From Kutzneria viridogrisea (lineage in GTDB: Bacteria > Actinomycetota > Actinomycetes > Mycobacteriales > Pseudonocardiaceae), in the NCBI GenBank assembly GCA_014138725.1, contig JACJID010000001.1, positions 1,922,001 to 1,986,000 of the forward strand: a stretch of 64,000 bases of DNA. Direction: 5' to 3'. Positions within the stretch are counted from its first letter, which is position 1. The number at the start of each line of letters is the position of its first letter. Position numbers and translations under genes: made by a program. Shown here piece after piece: positions 8,090-18,091 of the stretch. The notes beneath the pieces are model-generated. The model searched no databases, was not told the origin of the DNA, and was given only the letters and a program-made list of their open reading frames with translations.

Positions 8090-8612
8090 GTCGCGCCGTG
8101 GTGGAACCGGTCACGCAGCGCGGCGAGCCGTTGCACGGATCGCTTGGCCCCGATCGCCGCGCGCAGCGCGTCGGCCTCTGCCGGGGTGAACCCCGCGCAG
8201 TCCATGGAGATCTGCATCAGCCGCTCCTGAAACAGCGGAACGCCCAGGGTGCGGTCCAGGGCTCCGGCCAGCAGCGGGTGCTCATGCCGCCAGGGCGCTC
8301 CGGCGCGGCGCGCGAGGTAGGGATGGACCGAGCCGCCCTGGATCGGGCCGGGCCGGATCAACGCGACCTCCACCGCCAGATCCCAGAACATCCGTGGACG
8401 CAGGCGGGGCAGGGTCTGCATCTGGGCCCGGGACTCCACCTGGAATACGCCGATGGTGTCAGCCGCGCACAGCAGGTCATAGACCGGTGGGTCGGCCAGG
8501 TCCAGGTGCGCCAGATCGATGGTCACGCCCTCGTGTTCGGCGACGAGGTCCAGGCTGTGGTGGACCGCCTCCAGCATCCCCAGCCCGAGCAGGTCGATCT
8601 TGACCAGTTCCC
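8090..8612 (-). pseudogene. Internal fragment of a DNA polymerase III alpha / DnaE2-type gene
   Basis: About 174 codons with a clear PolC/DnaE match: LVKIDLLGLGMLEAV, then YDLLCAADTIGVFQVESRAQM, then a LIRPGPIQGGSVHPYL block. This belongs to the catalytic palm/fingers region, more like the error-prone DnaE2 (ImuC) form. A full protein has over 1000 residues, so both ends are missing. The right end stops abruptly at about 8612 next to the recombinase unit, and the left end loses similarity at about 8090 beside the dispersed repeat. Confidence 0.85.
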
Positions 8613-8653
8613 TATTGAATCTGTGTGTTGACGCAGTTCGAGAGGGACGGTGG

Positions 8654-10219
8654 ATGACGGACTGGCGGGTGTTCTGGGTGCCGCAGGATGCGGTGAGGAC
8701 CGGGGTACGGCGGCAGGTGTTGGAGGGCTGGGAGGACCTACCGATCCGGGAGGAGGAGGTGGGAGTACGGGCCGGGGATCCGATCTTCCTGTCGCCGGAC
8801 TACCGCGTGGATTCGTTACTGAGCTTGTACGGGCAGTCGAGGAGGTTCCGTGCGTACTCAACGGAGACTCGGCGGAATTACGCGACCGACATCCGTCTGC
8901 TACTGACCTTCCTGTCCGGTCGTGGCCGAAGCTGGACCGAGGCGACGCAGCGGGATCTGGAGGACTACGAGCACTGGCGCAGGTCCGCAGAGCGGAATCC
9001 GGACCGCGTCGGAGGCTCGAAGTGGGACCGGGAACTGGCCGCGTTCGCCAGCCTCTACGGGTGGGCGGTCAAGCATGGTGATGTTCAGCGCAGCCCGCTG
9101 GCGATGACGCAGAGGGTTGGCCGCGACGGAGCGGTGCTGACGGTGCCGGCGGCCAGAGCGAAGGACGCGCGATCTGGCAATGTGTACTGGCTGACACCGC
9201 GGACCTGGCGGCGGTGGGTCGATGTCGGGCTGCGTGGCCACACCCATGACGGGATCCCGGAACCAGGTTGGGTGGGACGGCTGGAGGATCGCAACGTGGC
9301 GTTCGTGCGCCTGCTGACCTCCTCGGGGCTGCGGAGGGCGGAAGGCGGGTCGCTGCTGACGTTCGAGGTACCGGTGCGGCGGGTGGACGGCGGCCGCTAT
9401 TACAGGGGCAAGATCGCCGCCGAGGTGACGCGGTCAAAGAAGTCGCGCACGTTCTACGTCGCCGCCGAAGCGGTCGGGGAGATCGAGGCGTATGTGGACT
9501 CCTCACGGGCGTTCGCGGTGCGCCAAGCGCAGAAGAAGAGCCGCTACGACAGGCTTCCCGGCAGGCGCGTGGTCACTGAGGTCACCCGGGGGTTGAAGGC
9601 GGTGGTGCGCTGGCGTGACCAGGACGGTGGTGTCGGCGGCTGTGCGCTGGACAAGCTGACGGTGTGGGAGCGGATGGGGCTGTTCACCGAGGGACCGCAC
9701 GGGCTGGAGCCGCTGTGGTTGTGGCTCAACGAACAGGGTCTGCCGTTTCATGTGCACTCCTGGGAGGGAGTGTTTACCGCGGCCAACCAGCGTTGCGAGC
9801 GGGTGCTGACCCCGCCGAAGCGGCTGGGCTGGGATCCGCACCAGGTGTTCGCGCCCTACGCGACTCCGCACTCTGCGCGGCATAGCTTCGCGCTCTACAT
9901 GCTGGTGGTGCTGAACACGCTCATGGACCAGAAGTACGGGCTGACCGCAGAGGAGCGGCGAGATTACCGGCAGCTGTATGGGGATCCGTGGTTCATGGTG
10001 CAAAACCTGCTGGGTCACGCCTCTCGAGAGACCACGGTCGAGCGGTACTTGGCCCCGGTGGCCGACTTACAATTGCGGCCGATGCTGGCCGGGGCCGCCG
10101 AGCCGATCGCGGCCCCGATGCCCGACCTGGACGCGGTGTTCGCCCGCATCGCGCGAGAGACGGTGGGCATCCAGGACCTCGACGACCGCCTGCAGCCGGG
10201 GTCTGGCGGCGCCGAGTGA
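8654..10219 (+). CDS. Tyrosine recombinase 1 of the outer unit
   Basis: A 521-residue site-specific integrase. ATG 8654 is chosen for its GAGAGGGACGG leader. There is a core-binding region around residues 60-150 (STETRRNYATDI) and a C-terminal catalytic domain: the first Arg in LLTSSGLRRAE, HSARHSFALY as box II, LLGHASRETTVERYL with the nucleophilic Tyr. All key residues are visible, so it may be active. It overlaps the next gene by 4 bases. In Tn554-type systems such an enzyme (TnpA) cuts and rejoins the transposon ends. Confidence 0.88.
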   Translation: MTDWRVFWVPQDAVRTGVRRQVLEGWEDLPIREEEVGVRAGDPIFLSPDYRVDSLLSLYGQSRRFRAYSTETRRNYATDIRLLLTFLSGRGRSWTEATQRDLEDYEHWRRSAERNPDRVGGSKWDRELAAFASLYGWAVKHGDVQRSPLAMTQRVGRDGAVLTVPAARAKDARSGNVYWLTPRTWRRWVDVGLRGHTHDGIPEPGWVGRLEDRNVAFVRLLTSSGLRRAEGGSLLTFEVPVRRVDGGRYYRGKIAAEVTRSKKSRTFYVAAEAVGEIEAYVDSSRAFAVRQAQKKSRYDRLPGRRVVTEVTRGLKAVVRWRDQDGGVGGCALDKLTVWERMGLFTEGPHGLEPLWLWLNEQGLPFHVHSWEGVFTAANQRCERVLTPPKRLGWDPHQVFAPYATPHSARHSFALYMLVVLNTLMDQKYGLTAEERRDYRQLYGDPWFMVQNLLGHASRETTVERYLAPVADLQLRPMLAGAAEPIAAPMPDLDAVFARIARETVGIQDLDDRLQPGSGGAE

Positions 10220-11961
10220 GCCCCCGCGGGCGCCGCGCGACCCTGCCACAGGCCGATCATCACCGCCCCGAGTACATGGCCCCACACGGGCTGATCGTGC
10301 ATCACCACAACCAGGTCGGCCGGGTCAAGGACTACGACTTCTCCACTCTGCCGGTGGCTGCGCCCATGCAACGGTCACTAGCCACGTTGTTCGCGGCCCG
10401 CTGCACACCCCACGGTTGGGCTGCCCACGTCACATCCAGGAACTATTGGATCCACGTGACACAGTTCGCCAAGTTCCTGGCCGAGCAGGAGTGTCCTCCT
10501 CACGACTTGGACGGACTCACCGTCAGCATGGTTAGGCGGTGGCGCCTGAGCGTTCTCACGACTGGCGGGCAGCCCTCATGGAGAATGATCACTCGCCTGC
10601 TGCTGCGTGACGCGCGGTTGCAGACCGGCCCGGTGGTCGATGAACTGGCGCGACGCGTCGCGAGACCGAAGAGCACGGTCCAGTCCTACAGCAATGCGGA
10701 GTTCGACCAGATCAAGCTGGCTGCCCAACGGAGGTTCCGGACCGCGTTGCGACGGATCGAGGACAACGCCCGGCACCTGCAACGGTGGCGGGAAGGGGCC
10801 TTCGCCAAGGACGGCCGGGACTGGGTGATCGGCGAGGCCCTGGACATCCTCGCCCGTGGCGAAGACCTTCCCCAATACGTCGACAAGAACGGCCGGGAGA
10901 CCCTCGTCGTCAAGTACCGCAAGGCGCTCGGTGGCGCGGGCGCTGAGGCGACCTGGCAACGGCTGTTTCTGTCGCGGATGGAGGCGGTGGCGCTGGGGGT
11001 GCTGCTGCTGGCGGAGTACGGGTGGAACCTGTCGGTGATCGACCGAGCCGAAACGCCCCAGGCATCCCCGGACCCGGGTGAAGACGGCCACCCGACCTAC
11101 CGCATCCCGCTGAACAAGCCCCGGCGCGGTGTCGGCCACCACCATGAGACTCGCAACGTCACCGACGACGGAGCCGCCTCGCAAGGACGCTTGATCACCC
11201 AGGCCCTTCAGGCCACGCGCTTCGCCCGCGCCATCGTTGAGGACCTCGCCCCCGGCACCAACCGTTTGGTTGTCTGGCACGCCATTCGGGTCAGTCGGGA
11301 GAGCATGGACTGGGACCGTCACCCACCTGTCGGCGGGTTTCACTTCGGCATCGACACGGCTGCCGCGAGGACGTGGGCCCGGGCAGAAGGGCTCGGCGGA
11401 TCACCGTTTCGGCGGGGGCGACGCACGGTGATCGCGGTCGATCGGCGTGAGCCCGGCCAGCACTCCCAGGACACCCACGACCGCCAGTACGTTCTGATCG
11501 ACAAGCGCGTCCAGGCCGACGCCGTCGAGGTCATTGCGGCCGGCGCTCAGGACGCGGCCAACCGTGCACGCGAGGCGATCCTGGTCGCCGAACTGCGCGA
11601 CACGCCCAATCCACGGGACACGGAAACTGCGACCGCGGACTGCGCCGACTACGACAACAGTCCCTTCCCGGCCCCCGACGGCGGCTGCGGCGCCTCGTTC
11701 CTGATGTGTCTGGCCTGCGCGAACGCCCGCGTTCATCCCGGTCACCACCCGCGTCTGGCCCATCTGCACCTCGCGTTGGCCAACCTGCGCTCCGCGCTGC
11801 CGTCCGCGGTGTGGGAGGCGGACTGGGGTGAGGCCCACACCCGGCTCGCCGACCTCAAGAACAAGCTCGGCGACGGTGTCTGGGCTCAGGCCCTGTCCCG
11901 GGTCACCGATGCCGACCGCGACCTCATCAACCACTTGCTGACCGGAGTTCTCGACACGTGA
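10216..11961 (+). CDS. Recombinase-like protein 2 of the outer unit
   Basis: A 581-residue protein from a GTG that overlaps the previous stop (GTGA). It resembles the second, divergent partner in recombinase-trio/Tn554-like units: helical, with a C-terminal segment CGASFLMCLACANARV followed by HHPRLAHLHL. The Cys pairs may bind zinc. I do not see the full Arg-His-Arg-Tyr set, and the position where the first catalytic Arg is expected (LLAEYGWNLSVID) lacks it, so it is probably an accessory rather than a cutting subunit. It overlaps the third gene by 4 bases. Confidence 0.75.
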   Translation: MSPRGRRATLPQADHHRPEYMAPHGLIVHHHNQVGRVKDYDFSTLPVAAPMQRSLATLFAARCTPHGWAAHVTSRNYWIHVTQFAKFLAEQECPPHDLDGLTVSMVRRWRLSVLTTGGQPSWRMITRLLLRDARLQTGPVVDELARRVARPKSTVQSYSNAEFDQIKLAAQRRFRTALRRIEDNARHLQRWREGAFAKDGRDWVIGEALDILARGEDLPQYVDKNGRETLVVKYRKALGGAGAEATWQRLFLSRMEAVALGVLLLAEYGWNLSVIDRAETPQASPDPGEDGHPTYRIPLNKPRRGVGHHHETRNVTDDGAASQGRLITQALQATRFARAIVEDLAPGTNRLVVWHAIRVSRESMDWDRHPPVGGFHFGIDTAAARTWARAEGLGGSPFRRGRRTVIAVDRREPGQHSQDTHDRQYVLIDKRVQADAVEVIAAGAQDAANRAREAILVAELRDTPNPRDTETATADCADYDNSPFPAPDGGCGASFLMCLACANARVHPGHHPRLAHLHLALANLRSALPSAVWEADWGEAHTRLADLKNKLGDGVWAQALSRVTDADRDLINHLLTGVLDT

Positions 11962-13145
11962 GCACTGCCCCCGAACTCGATCCCTACCTCCTTCCCCTGC
12001 CTACGCCGCACAGTCCCGTCGTCCTGCCGCACCTGACCACCGCCCTGCACGCACACTTCAACGCCCGCTACGCAGACCCCATCTGGCCTCTCAGCCCGCT
12101 GACCGAGAACCCCAGCGCCGCCAAGAAGGCGATTCACTGGCGGAACTGCCCCGCTGTTTTCCAGGACGAGATCCGGCTGGTCGCCTGGACCCTGATCAAC
12201 GGCCAACTGCGACCCACCTTTTTGGAGGAACGCGGCACCACGCTGCGAGCACGCATCAGCCTCACCGAAGTCCACAACACCGTGGCGCAGTGGATGCGCC
12301 TGGCGGCATGGCTGGATGGCCGGGGCGTCCATAGTCTCGCCGGATGTGACACGGGCGTGCTGCACGACTACGGGCAGCACCTTCTCCGTGACGGCCACAG
12401 TCGGCATTACGTCCTGAGGATCTTGATTGCGCTGACGCGGTTATGGGCGTTTGACCAGCTCAGCGGCCACCCGTCCGGAATTGGACGACCACCATGGGAC
12501 GATGTCGGCGCCGACGATTACCTGCCGGCCGCGGCCTCCGTCGGCGGGGAGAACGAGACCGCCCCACTGGCCGAGCAGACACTGGGCCCCTTGCTCGTGT
12601 GGGCGATGCGGATGGTCGACGATCTGTCCGAGGACATCCTCGCCGCCTGGGCCGAGCGGCAGCGACTGGTCGAGGCGGCCCGCACCAACACCGCTACCGC
12701 AGCGGGGCGCGCCGCCCTGCACGCCCTCCTCGACCCGCTGATCACCGCCGAAGCGCCCCTGCCCGCGACCATGCACCGCGGCACGATGGGGCTCGCCCGC
12801 GTCTACATCGGTGGCGTCACGGGCGCTTCCCGTGAGCAGATCGACAAGTTCGCCCGGCGCGAGGGATTGGTGGCCGCGGCGGCTCAGCGTCCCGGGCCGT
12901 GTCCGTTGGACGTCGCGGTGACCGGCCGGATCGGTGGACGGCTGTGGCGGGAGGCGCTCGACTTCACCGAGGCCATCACCCTCATGCGGCATCTGGGGAC
13001 AGCCGCATTCGTCGTCTGTGCTTACCTGACAGGTATGAGGCCCGGTGAGAAACGGGCGAAGTTGCATCTGATGAAGCATTCGGCACGCTCGAATACTGGC
13101 GAAGCCGCAGCTCAGGGCGCTGTGTGGAGACAGCTTGCCGCTTGA
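11958..13145 (+). pseudogene. Recombinase 3 of the outer unit, 5' half
   Basis: The N-terminal part of a third tyrosine recombinase. Native sequence runs to AYLTGMRPGE (about position 13049), which contains the first catalytic Arg; the remaining 32 codons come from the left end of the inserted element. The missing C-terminal half, with the other catalytic residues, begins at about 17062. The insertion thus splits the active site between two fragments and should inactivate the protein. The start overlaps the preceding gene by 4 bases. Confidence 0.82.
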
Positions 13146-13223
13146 TCGACGGATCTGCCAGGGCCTCTTGCGCTCGAGCCTCCTCGACTCAACAATGTTG
13201 CATCTGATGTAACGGAGGTTGGA

Positions 13224-14345
13224 GTGGGTCGAGCGGCTGATCTGCCGGGTGCTGCGCATCTGGTGCTGGCGGGCAACGTCGTGCACCTTGACCCGGCGCC
13301 GGTGGTGTTCAAGGGGATGCTGGAGGGCTGGAGCCGGCAGCAGCGGACGCGGTTTCTGAAGTGGGAAGGGACGATCAAGCCTCGGTTGTCACTGGTCCGC
13401 CGGTTCGCCGAGTTCACCAACCAGTACCCGTGGGAGTGGGAGCCCGCCGAGGTCGAGGCGTTCTTCGACCATCTTCGGTCGAAGAATCCGAACCTCACGG
13501 TCTCGACGGGGCGGCAGTACCAAAACGGTCTGCGGATGTTCATGGACTTCATCACCGACGCTCGTTACGGATGGCTCGCCACCTGCCTTGAGCAGTTCGG
13601 CAGGGTTCCGGCGCAAATCCTGCACGAGTGGAACTCAGTCAGCCACGTGGCCGAATTCGAGGGACAGCCCGGTCGTCGTCCGCTGACCTACGAGGAGGTC
13701 CAATCGCTGTTTGACGCGGCGGACGCCCGGGTGGACGACAAACGTGCCCGTGGCCGCAAGGGCGCGTTGACCGCGATGCGGGATTCCGCGCTGCTTAAGG
13801 CTTTCTACGCCTTCGGCCTACGTCGCCAGGAGATGGTCGGCCTGGACCTGGCGGATCTGCGACACAACCCCAAGACCCCGGACTTCGGTCAGTACGGCGC
13901 GCTGTTCGTCAGGTTCGGCAAGTCGTCCAACGGCAGCCCGCCCAAGCGCCGCACCGTGTTCACCGTCCCGGAGATGGACTGGATCGTCGACGTTCTCGAC
14001 CACTACGTCACAGAGGTCCGTCCACGGTTCGACGTCGGTCAGCACCCGGCGTTCTGGGTGACCGAACGGCGCGGCCGGTTGTCCAAGCGCGGCGCCAACG
14101 AGGCGTTCGAGACCGCCCGCCAGGCCGCCGGGCTGCCCGAGGAGCTCGACCTGCACAGCCTCCGCCACTCCATGATCACGCACCTCGTGGAGTTCGATTA
14201 CCCCGAGAGATTCGTTCAAGATCAGGCAGGCCACAAGGTAGCCGCCACGACAGCGATCTACACGGGTGTGTCGGATGAGTACCGCAACCGGCTGCTGAAG
14301 AGCAAGCTCACCGCCCGCCATGCCGAACTCTGGGAGAAGCCGTGA
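13224..14345 (+). CDS. Tyrosine recombinase/integrase of the nested element
   Basis: A 373-residue XerC/D-like integrase starting at GTG with AACGGAGG upstream. The core-binding domain spans about residues 45-150. The catalytic domain shows AFYAFGLRRQEMVGLD (Arg I), HSLRHSMITHL (His-x-x-Arg), and a GHKVAATTAIY segment with the nucleophile Tyr. The protein looks complete. It overlaps the HTH gene by 4 bases. Confidence 0.9.
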   Translation: MGRAADLPGAAHLVLAGNVVHLDPAPVVFKGMLEGWSRQQRTRFLKWEGTIKPRLSLVRRFAEFTNQYPWEWEPAEVEAFFDHLRSKNPNLTVSTGRQYQNGLRMFMDFITDARYGWLATCLEQFGRVPAQILHEWNSVSHVAEFEGQPGRRPLTYEEVQSLFDAADARVDDKRARGRKGALTAMRDSALLKAFYAFGLRRQEMVGLDLADLRHNPKTPDFGQYGALFVRFGKSSNGSPPKRRTVFTVPEMDWIVDVLDHYVTEVRPRFDVGQHPAFWVTERRGRLSKRGANEAFETARQAAGLPEELDLHSLRHSMITHLVEFDYPERFVQDQAGHKVAATTAIYTGVSDEYRNRLLKSKLTARHAELWEKP

Positions 14346-14665
14346 TCAAGAAGATGGGGATCCGCTGGAACCTGCGCAAGCTCATGGCTGCCCGCGACAT
14401 GTTCCAGACCACCGATCTGGGGCCTCCGCTTGCCGAGCGAGGCATCCACTTGTCCCGTGAGCAGGTGTTCCGGCTGGTCACTCAACCGCCGCAACGCTTG
14501 TCGATGGACACCCTCGCCGCGCTCTGCGACATCCTTGCCTGCACCCCGAACGACCTCATCGAGGTCGAGACCGTCAACGCCGAGGTCCGCAAGACCGCCG
14601 GCGAGACGACAGCCCCGGCGCCGGCGGTGCGCCGCACCTCGATCCGGAAACCCAAAGGGCTATGA
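14342..14665 (+). CDS. Small XRE-type HTH protein of the nested element
   Basis: A 107-residue protein, GTG start overlapping the integrase stop. It has a Cro/CI-type HTH in residues about 10-75 (HLSREQVFRLVTQPPQRLS, then TLAALCDILACTPNDLIEV) and a basic Pro/Ala-rich tail. It is probably the regulator or directionality factor of the element, or part of its synaptic complex. It overlaps the zinc-ribbon gene by 4 bases, so the three genes form one operon. Confidence 0.85.
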   Translation: MIKKMGIRWNLRKLMAARDMFQTTDLGPPLAERGIHLSREQVFRLVTQPPQRLSMDTLAALCDILACTPNDLIEVETVNAEVRKTAGETTAPAPAVRRTSIRKPKGL

Positions 14666-17043
14666 CCGCACCCTCCACCGCAGCTCGGCTCGCCCGCCAA
14701 GCGGAACGGCTGGACACCGCGATAACGGCTGCGACCGCCCAGGTGACCAGCGCCCTTCCAGAGGTGAGCGCCGACGAAGCCAGGGCGGCGCTAGAGGTCG
14801 TGGTGCCACTCACGATGAAGGGCCAGGGTCCAGCCCGGTTCCTGGAGGAACTGGCCGCGCATATGGCCGAGAAACCCGAGGCCCTCACCTCGGGTGACCC
14901 CCGCTGCTCCCTGGTGCTCATCCGCCTGACCCATGTCCTGCACGACGCCGGGCGGCCCGTCGTCCGGCCTGGCTGCGCACGCTGCGGAAAGATCCACCTC
15001 GACCTTCGACACGGTCGACCCGAGGGCCGGATCTGCGGGACCTGCTATGCGCGTGAGCGCAAGGCCACGTGCGGACGCTGCGGCGCCACTGAGACAAAGA
15101 TCGTGGCCAGGAGGCCTGAGGGCGGTATCTGCAATCGGTGCTACCGCGCCGACCCCGAGGTCGTCGAAGAATGCGCCGAGTGCGGCTCACACCGTTGCCC
15201 GGCTGTCCGTCTCCCCGACGGCCGCGCGCTTTGCCAGTCCTGTTGGAAGAGCCGACGGCCCATGCACACATGTGTGTCCTGCGGGAAGACTGCTGCCGCA
15301 GCACTCATCGACGAGCAGGGCGCCTACTGCCACTTGTGCTACACCCGGCATCGGCGTCCGCGACGGACCTGCGGCCGTTGCGGCCGCCCCGGCAAGATCG
15401 CCCGCAACGCTCACGGCGATCAGCCCGACCTCTGCGACAGCTGCTACCGAGGACCGGTACGGACCTGCTCACGTTGCGGACGGGTACGGCCTTGTCAACG
15501 GATCACCTCCGGCGAGCCGATCTGCCACACCTGCTACGCCCGCGATGAGCGTCCCCGCGTGACCTGCACTCGCTGCGAGCGCGACAAGCCCGTCATGACC
15601 TACTGGCCGATCGGGCCGGTCTGTCAGAGCTGCTACACCGCCATCGTCCGGTCCCCAGCCGAGTGCGCCCGCTGCCATGAGCCCCACCCGCTCATCGCCC
15701 GGGACGCCAGCGGAGCCGGGCTCTGCGGTCCCTGCGCAGGGCATGACGTCGACTACACCTGCCGGCAGTGCGGACGGTCAGGGAATCCTTACGGGCACGG
15801 GCGTTGCGCCCACTGCGTCCTCGCCGACAAGGTCAACGACCTGCTCGCCGGTCCGGACGGGACCATCCCAGCTCAACTCCAGCCGCTCGCGGACGGCCTC
15901 ACCAGTACTCATGCGCCGTTCAAGGCTATCCAGTGGGTTCACGAGCATCCGAACGCCCAACTGCTGGCCGCGTTCGTCACCGAAGGCCGCCCGATCAGTC
16001 ACGACCTCCTGGACGAGTTGCCGCCCGGTGCTGCTCTTCAGCATCTCCGGCAGATGATGGTGCAGACCGGGGTGCTCCCCGAACGACACGAGGATCTCGA
16101 ACGTGTTCCGGCCTGGTTGGAGCACCACCTGGTCAATAAACCGGTCGAACACGCCAACCTCGTCCGTCCGTTCCTGCACTGGCACCTGCTGCGCCGAGCC
16201 CGAAGCCGGGCGGGCAAACGCACTTTCCCCACCACCGTCGGCCGTGACCTGCGCCGTCGGATCCTGGTCGCCCTCGACCTCCTGGCCTGGATCAGCGCCC
16301 AGAAAACCACCTTGGAAGAGCTCCGCCAGGACGACCTCGACCGATGGCTTGACGAGGAGAACACCCAGCGCCGCAACCGGGTCCGCTACTTCCTCGGCTG
16401 GACAGCTGACCGCGGCCTCAGCCGCCGGCTCACCGTTCCCTCCATCCCGCGGCAGGAACCTGCCGACCTACTCGACGACGACGAACGCTGGCGACTCGTG
16501 CAACGCTGCCTGACCGACGAGACCCTTCCCATCGAGGTCCGGGCAGCCGGAGCGCTCATCATCCTGTTCGCCCTCCAAGCCCAGCGGATCCGGCACCTCA
16601 CCGCAGACCAGCTCACCGAGAAGGGAGACGACACCTACCTGACGGCGGGCCGTCACCCGATCCTGCTGCCGCCGCGCCTCGGCGCTTTGCTCCGTGGCCT
16701 GGTCTCCCGGCCGCCAACCCCGCTCATGATCCCCCACGGCCCGAACACACCCAGGTGGCTGTTCCCCGGCCGCGTTCCCGGCCAACCCATCGACGGGCAC
16801 AGCCTCACCAACCTGCTCAACCGACATGGCATCAGCGCGCGGCCAGCCCGCAACGGCGCGCTCGCCGCGCTCGCCGCCGACCTCCCGGCCGCTATCCTCG
16901 CCGACCTCCTCGGCCTCCACGTCAACACCGCAGTCCGCTGGGTCACCTACGCCCGCCGAGACTGGGCCGACTACCTCGTCCTCCGGGCCGCCGACCAGAA
17001 GGAGAACGCCAAGAAGCAGGGGAATAGTGCACGGCCGGAATAA
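14662..17043 (+). CDS. Multi-zinc-ribbon protein with degenerate tyrosine-recombinase-like C-terminus
   Basis: A 793-residue protein. Residues about 104-385 contain roughly nine CxxC...CxxC units (for example CARCGK, CGTCYARE, CGRCGA, CHTCYARD), a striking tandem zinc-ribbon array likely to bind DNA or RNA. The C-terminal 300 residues resemble a tyrosine recombinase: core-like VGRDLRRRILVALDLLAW, an Arg-bearing FALQAQRIRHL segment and LLGLHVNTAVRWVTYA near the end. The box II His seems to be absent (SARPARNGAL), so catalysis is doubtful. It probably acts as target-recognition or accessory partner of the integrase. Confidence 0.8.
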   Translation: MTAPSTAARLARQAERLDTAITAATAQVTSALPEVSADEARAALEVVVPLTMKGQGPARFLEELAAHMAEKPEALTSGDPRCSLVLIRLTHVLHDAGRPVVRPGCARCGKIHLDLRHGRPEGRICGTCYARERKATCGRCGATETKIVARRPEGGICNRCYRADPEVVEECAECGSHRCPAVRLPDGRALCQSCWKSRRPMHTCVSCGKTAAAALIDEQGAYCHLCYTRHRRPRRTCGRCGRPGKIARNAHGDQPDLCDSCYRGPVRTCSRCGRVRPCQRITSGEPICHTCYARDERPRVTCTRCERDKPVMTYWPIGPVCQSCYTAIVRSPAECARCHEPHPLIARDASGAGLCGPCAGHDVDYTCRQCGRSGNPYGHGRCAHCVLADKVNDLLAGPDGTIPAQLQPLADGLTSTHAPFKAIQWVHEHPNAQLLAAFVTEGRPISHDLLDELPPGAALQHLRQMMVQTGVLPERHEDLERVPAWLEHHLVNKPVEHANLVRPFLHWHLLRRARSRAGKRTFPTTVGRDLRRRILVALDLLAWISAQKTTLEELRQDDLDRWLDEENTQRRNRVRYFLGWTADRGLSRRLTVPSIPRQEPADLLDDDERWRLVQRCLTDETLPIEVRAAGALIILFALQAQRIRHLTADQLTEKGDDTYLTAGRHPILLPPRLGALLRGLVSRPPTPLMIPHGPNTPRWLFPGRVPGQPIDGHSLTNLLNRHGISARPARNGALAALAADLPAAILADLLGLHVNTAVRWVTYARRDWADYLVLRAADQKENAKKQGNSARPE

Positions 17044-17046
17044 CAC

Positions 17047-18091
17047 CCCTCCACCAGTAATTCTGGGTCTGCGTGCCGGATGCTGCCCCGACCCCGAACC
17101 GGACGCCAGCGGCAAACTCAGCCGACACGTGATCCGCAGCAACGAGTACAAGACCGCCACCGACGAGCACGGCAACCACCAGTCCGCCGGCGTGGAACGC
17201 GACGTACCGTGGGTCGCGATCACGCCGGTTGTCAACGCGATCCGTGTTGTGGAGCGCATGGTCCCGGACGGGCAGCTGCTGTTCGACCACGACTCTCACG
17301 ACCTGCACACAACGGGATCCGACACGGGCTCTCTCAAGCTGGACGCTCTGCGGGCCCGGATCGAGGACTTCGTCGCCTGGGCAAACACAGAGGCCGCAAC
17401 TCACGGACTGCCCAACGAGACGATCCCGCCCGACCCCAACGGCAAGATCGGTACGGCTCGCTTCCGTCGGTCGCTGGCCTGGCACATCGCTCGCCGACCC
17501 AACGGCCTGGTCGCCCTCGCCATCCAATACGGCCACTTGCGCACGACCTTCGTCGCGGGAGGCTATGCCTCGCGCAGCCGGGACGGCATCCACGACCTGA
17601 TTGACATCGAGACCGTCCGTGCTGTCGCGGATACCGTCGCCGATCTCCACGACGACCTGGGAGCGGGCGGAGGGGTGTCTGGTCCGGCCGCACGGCGCGC
17701 GATCAAGGCCGCAGCGACCGCACCTCGCTTTGCCGGGACGGTCATCACCGCCACCACGGCACGGCGGCTGATCGCAAACGAGGACGCCATGATCTACGAC
17801 AACCCGCACGCCCTGCTGCTCTGCCACTACAAGCGGGCCACCGCCCTCTGCCATCGCGACGGCGTCAAGGACACGCCCCGTGTGGACCACTGCGTCCCCG
17901 GCTGCGGCAACGTCATCCGGACCGATCAGCACGCCCTCCAACTCCGCGAGCGCGCTACCGCCTTGGACACCCGGGCCGCCCGGGTTCCCGGTCCGCTGGG
18001 TGAACGGTTGCGCGCCAATGCCGACAAGCTTCGGGGCTACGCCGACGCCCATGACCGCACCCGCATCACCCTGACTGAGGACGCCGGATGA
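17047..18091 (+). pseudogene. Recombinase 3 of the outer unit, 3' half
   Basis: The C-terminal portion of the split recombinase, resuming at about 17062 with VILGLRAGCC. It contains KIGTARFRRSLAWHIARR and IQYGHLRTTFVAGGY, which supply the downstream catalytic Arg, His and Tyr, and then an accessory region with CHYKRATALCH and CVPGCGNV Cys motifs. It has no start of its own. The stop overlaps the next gene's ATG. A related tail occurs at 26485-26995. Confidence 0.82.

Larger units (their letters stand above)
13050..17061 (+). mobile_element. Nested recombinase element of about 4.0 kb
   Basis: Inserted within recombinase 3 between AYLTGMRPGE and a VILGLRAGCC block. It carries an integrase, an HTH protein and a zinc-ribbon protein, all overlapping by 4 bases. 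Ends were inferred from where the host reading frame breaks. I see no clear terminal inverted repeat or target duplication, consistent with a tyrosine-recombinase mechanism. GTTGCATCTGATG occurs at about 13063 and again at about 13199, near the left end. Confidence 0.75.
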
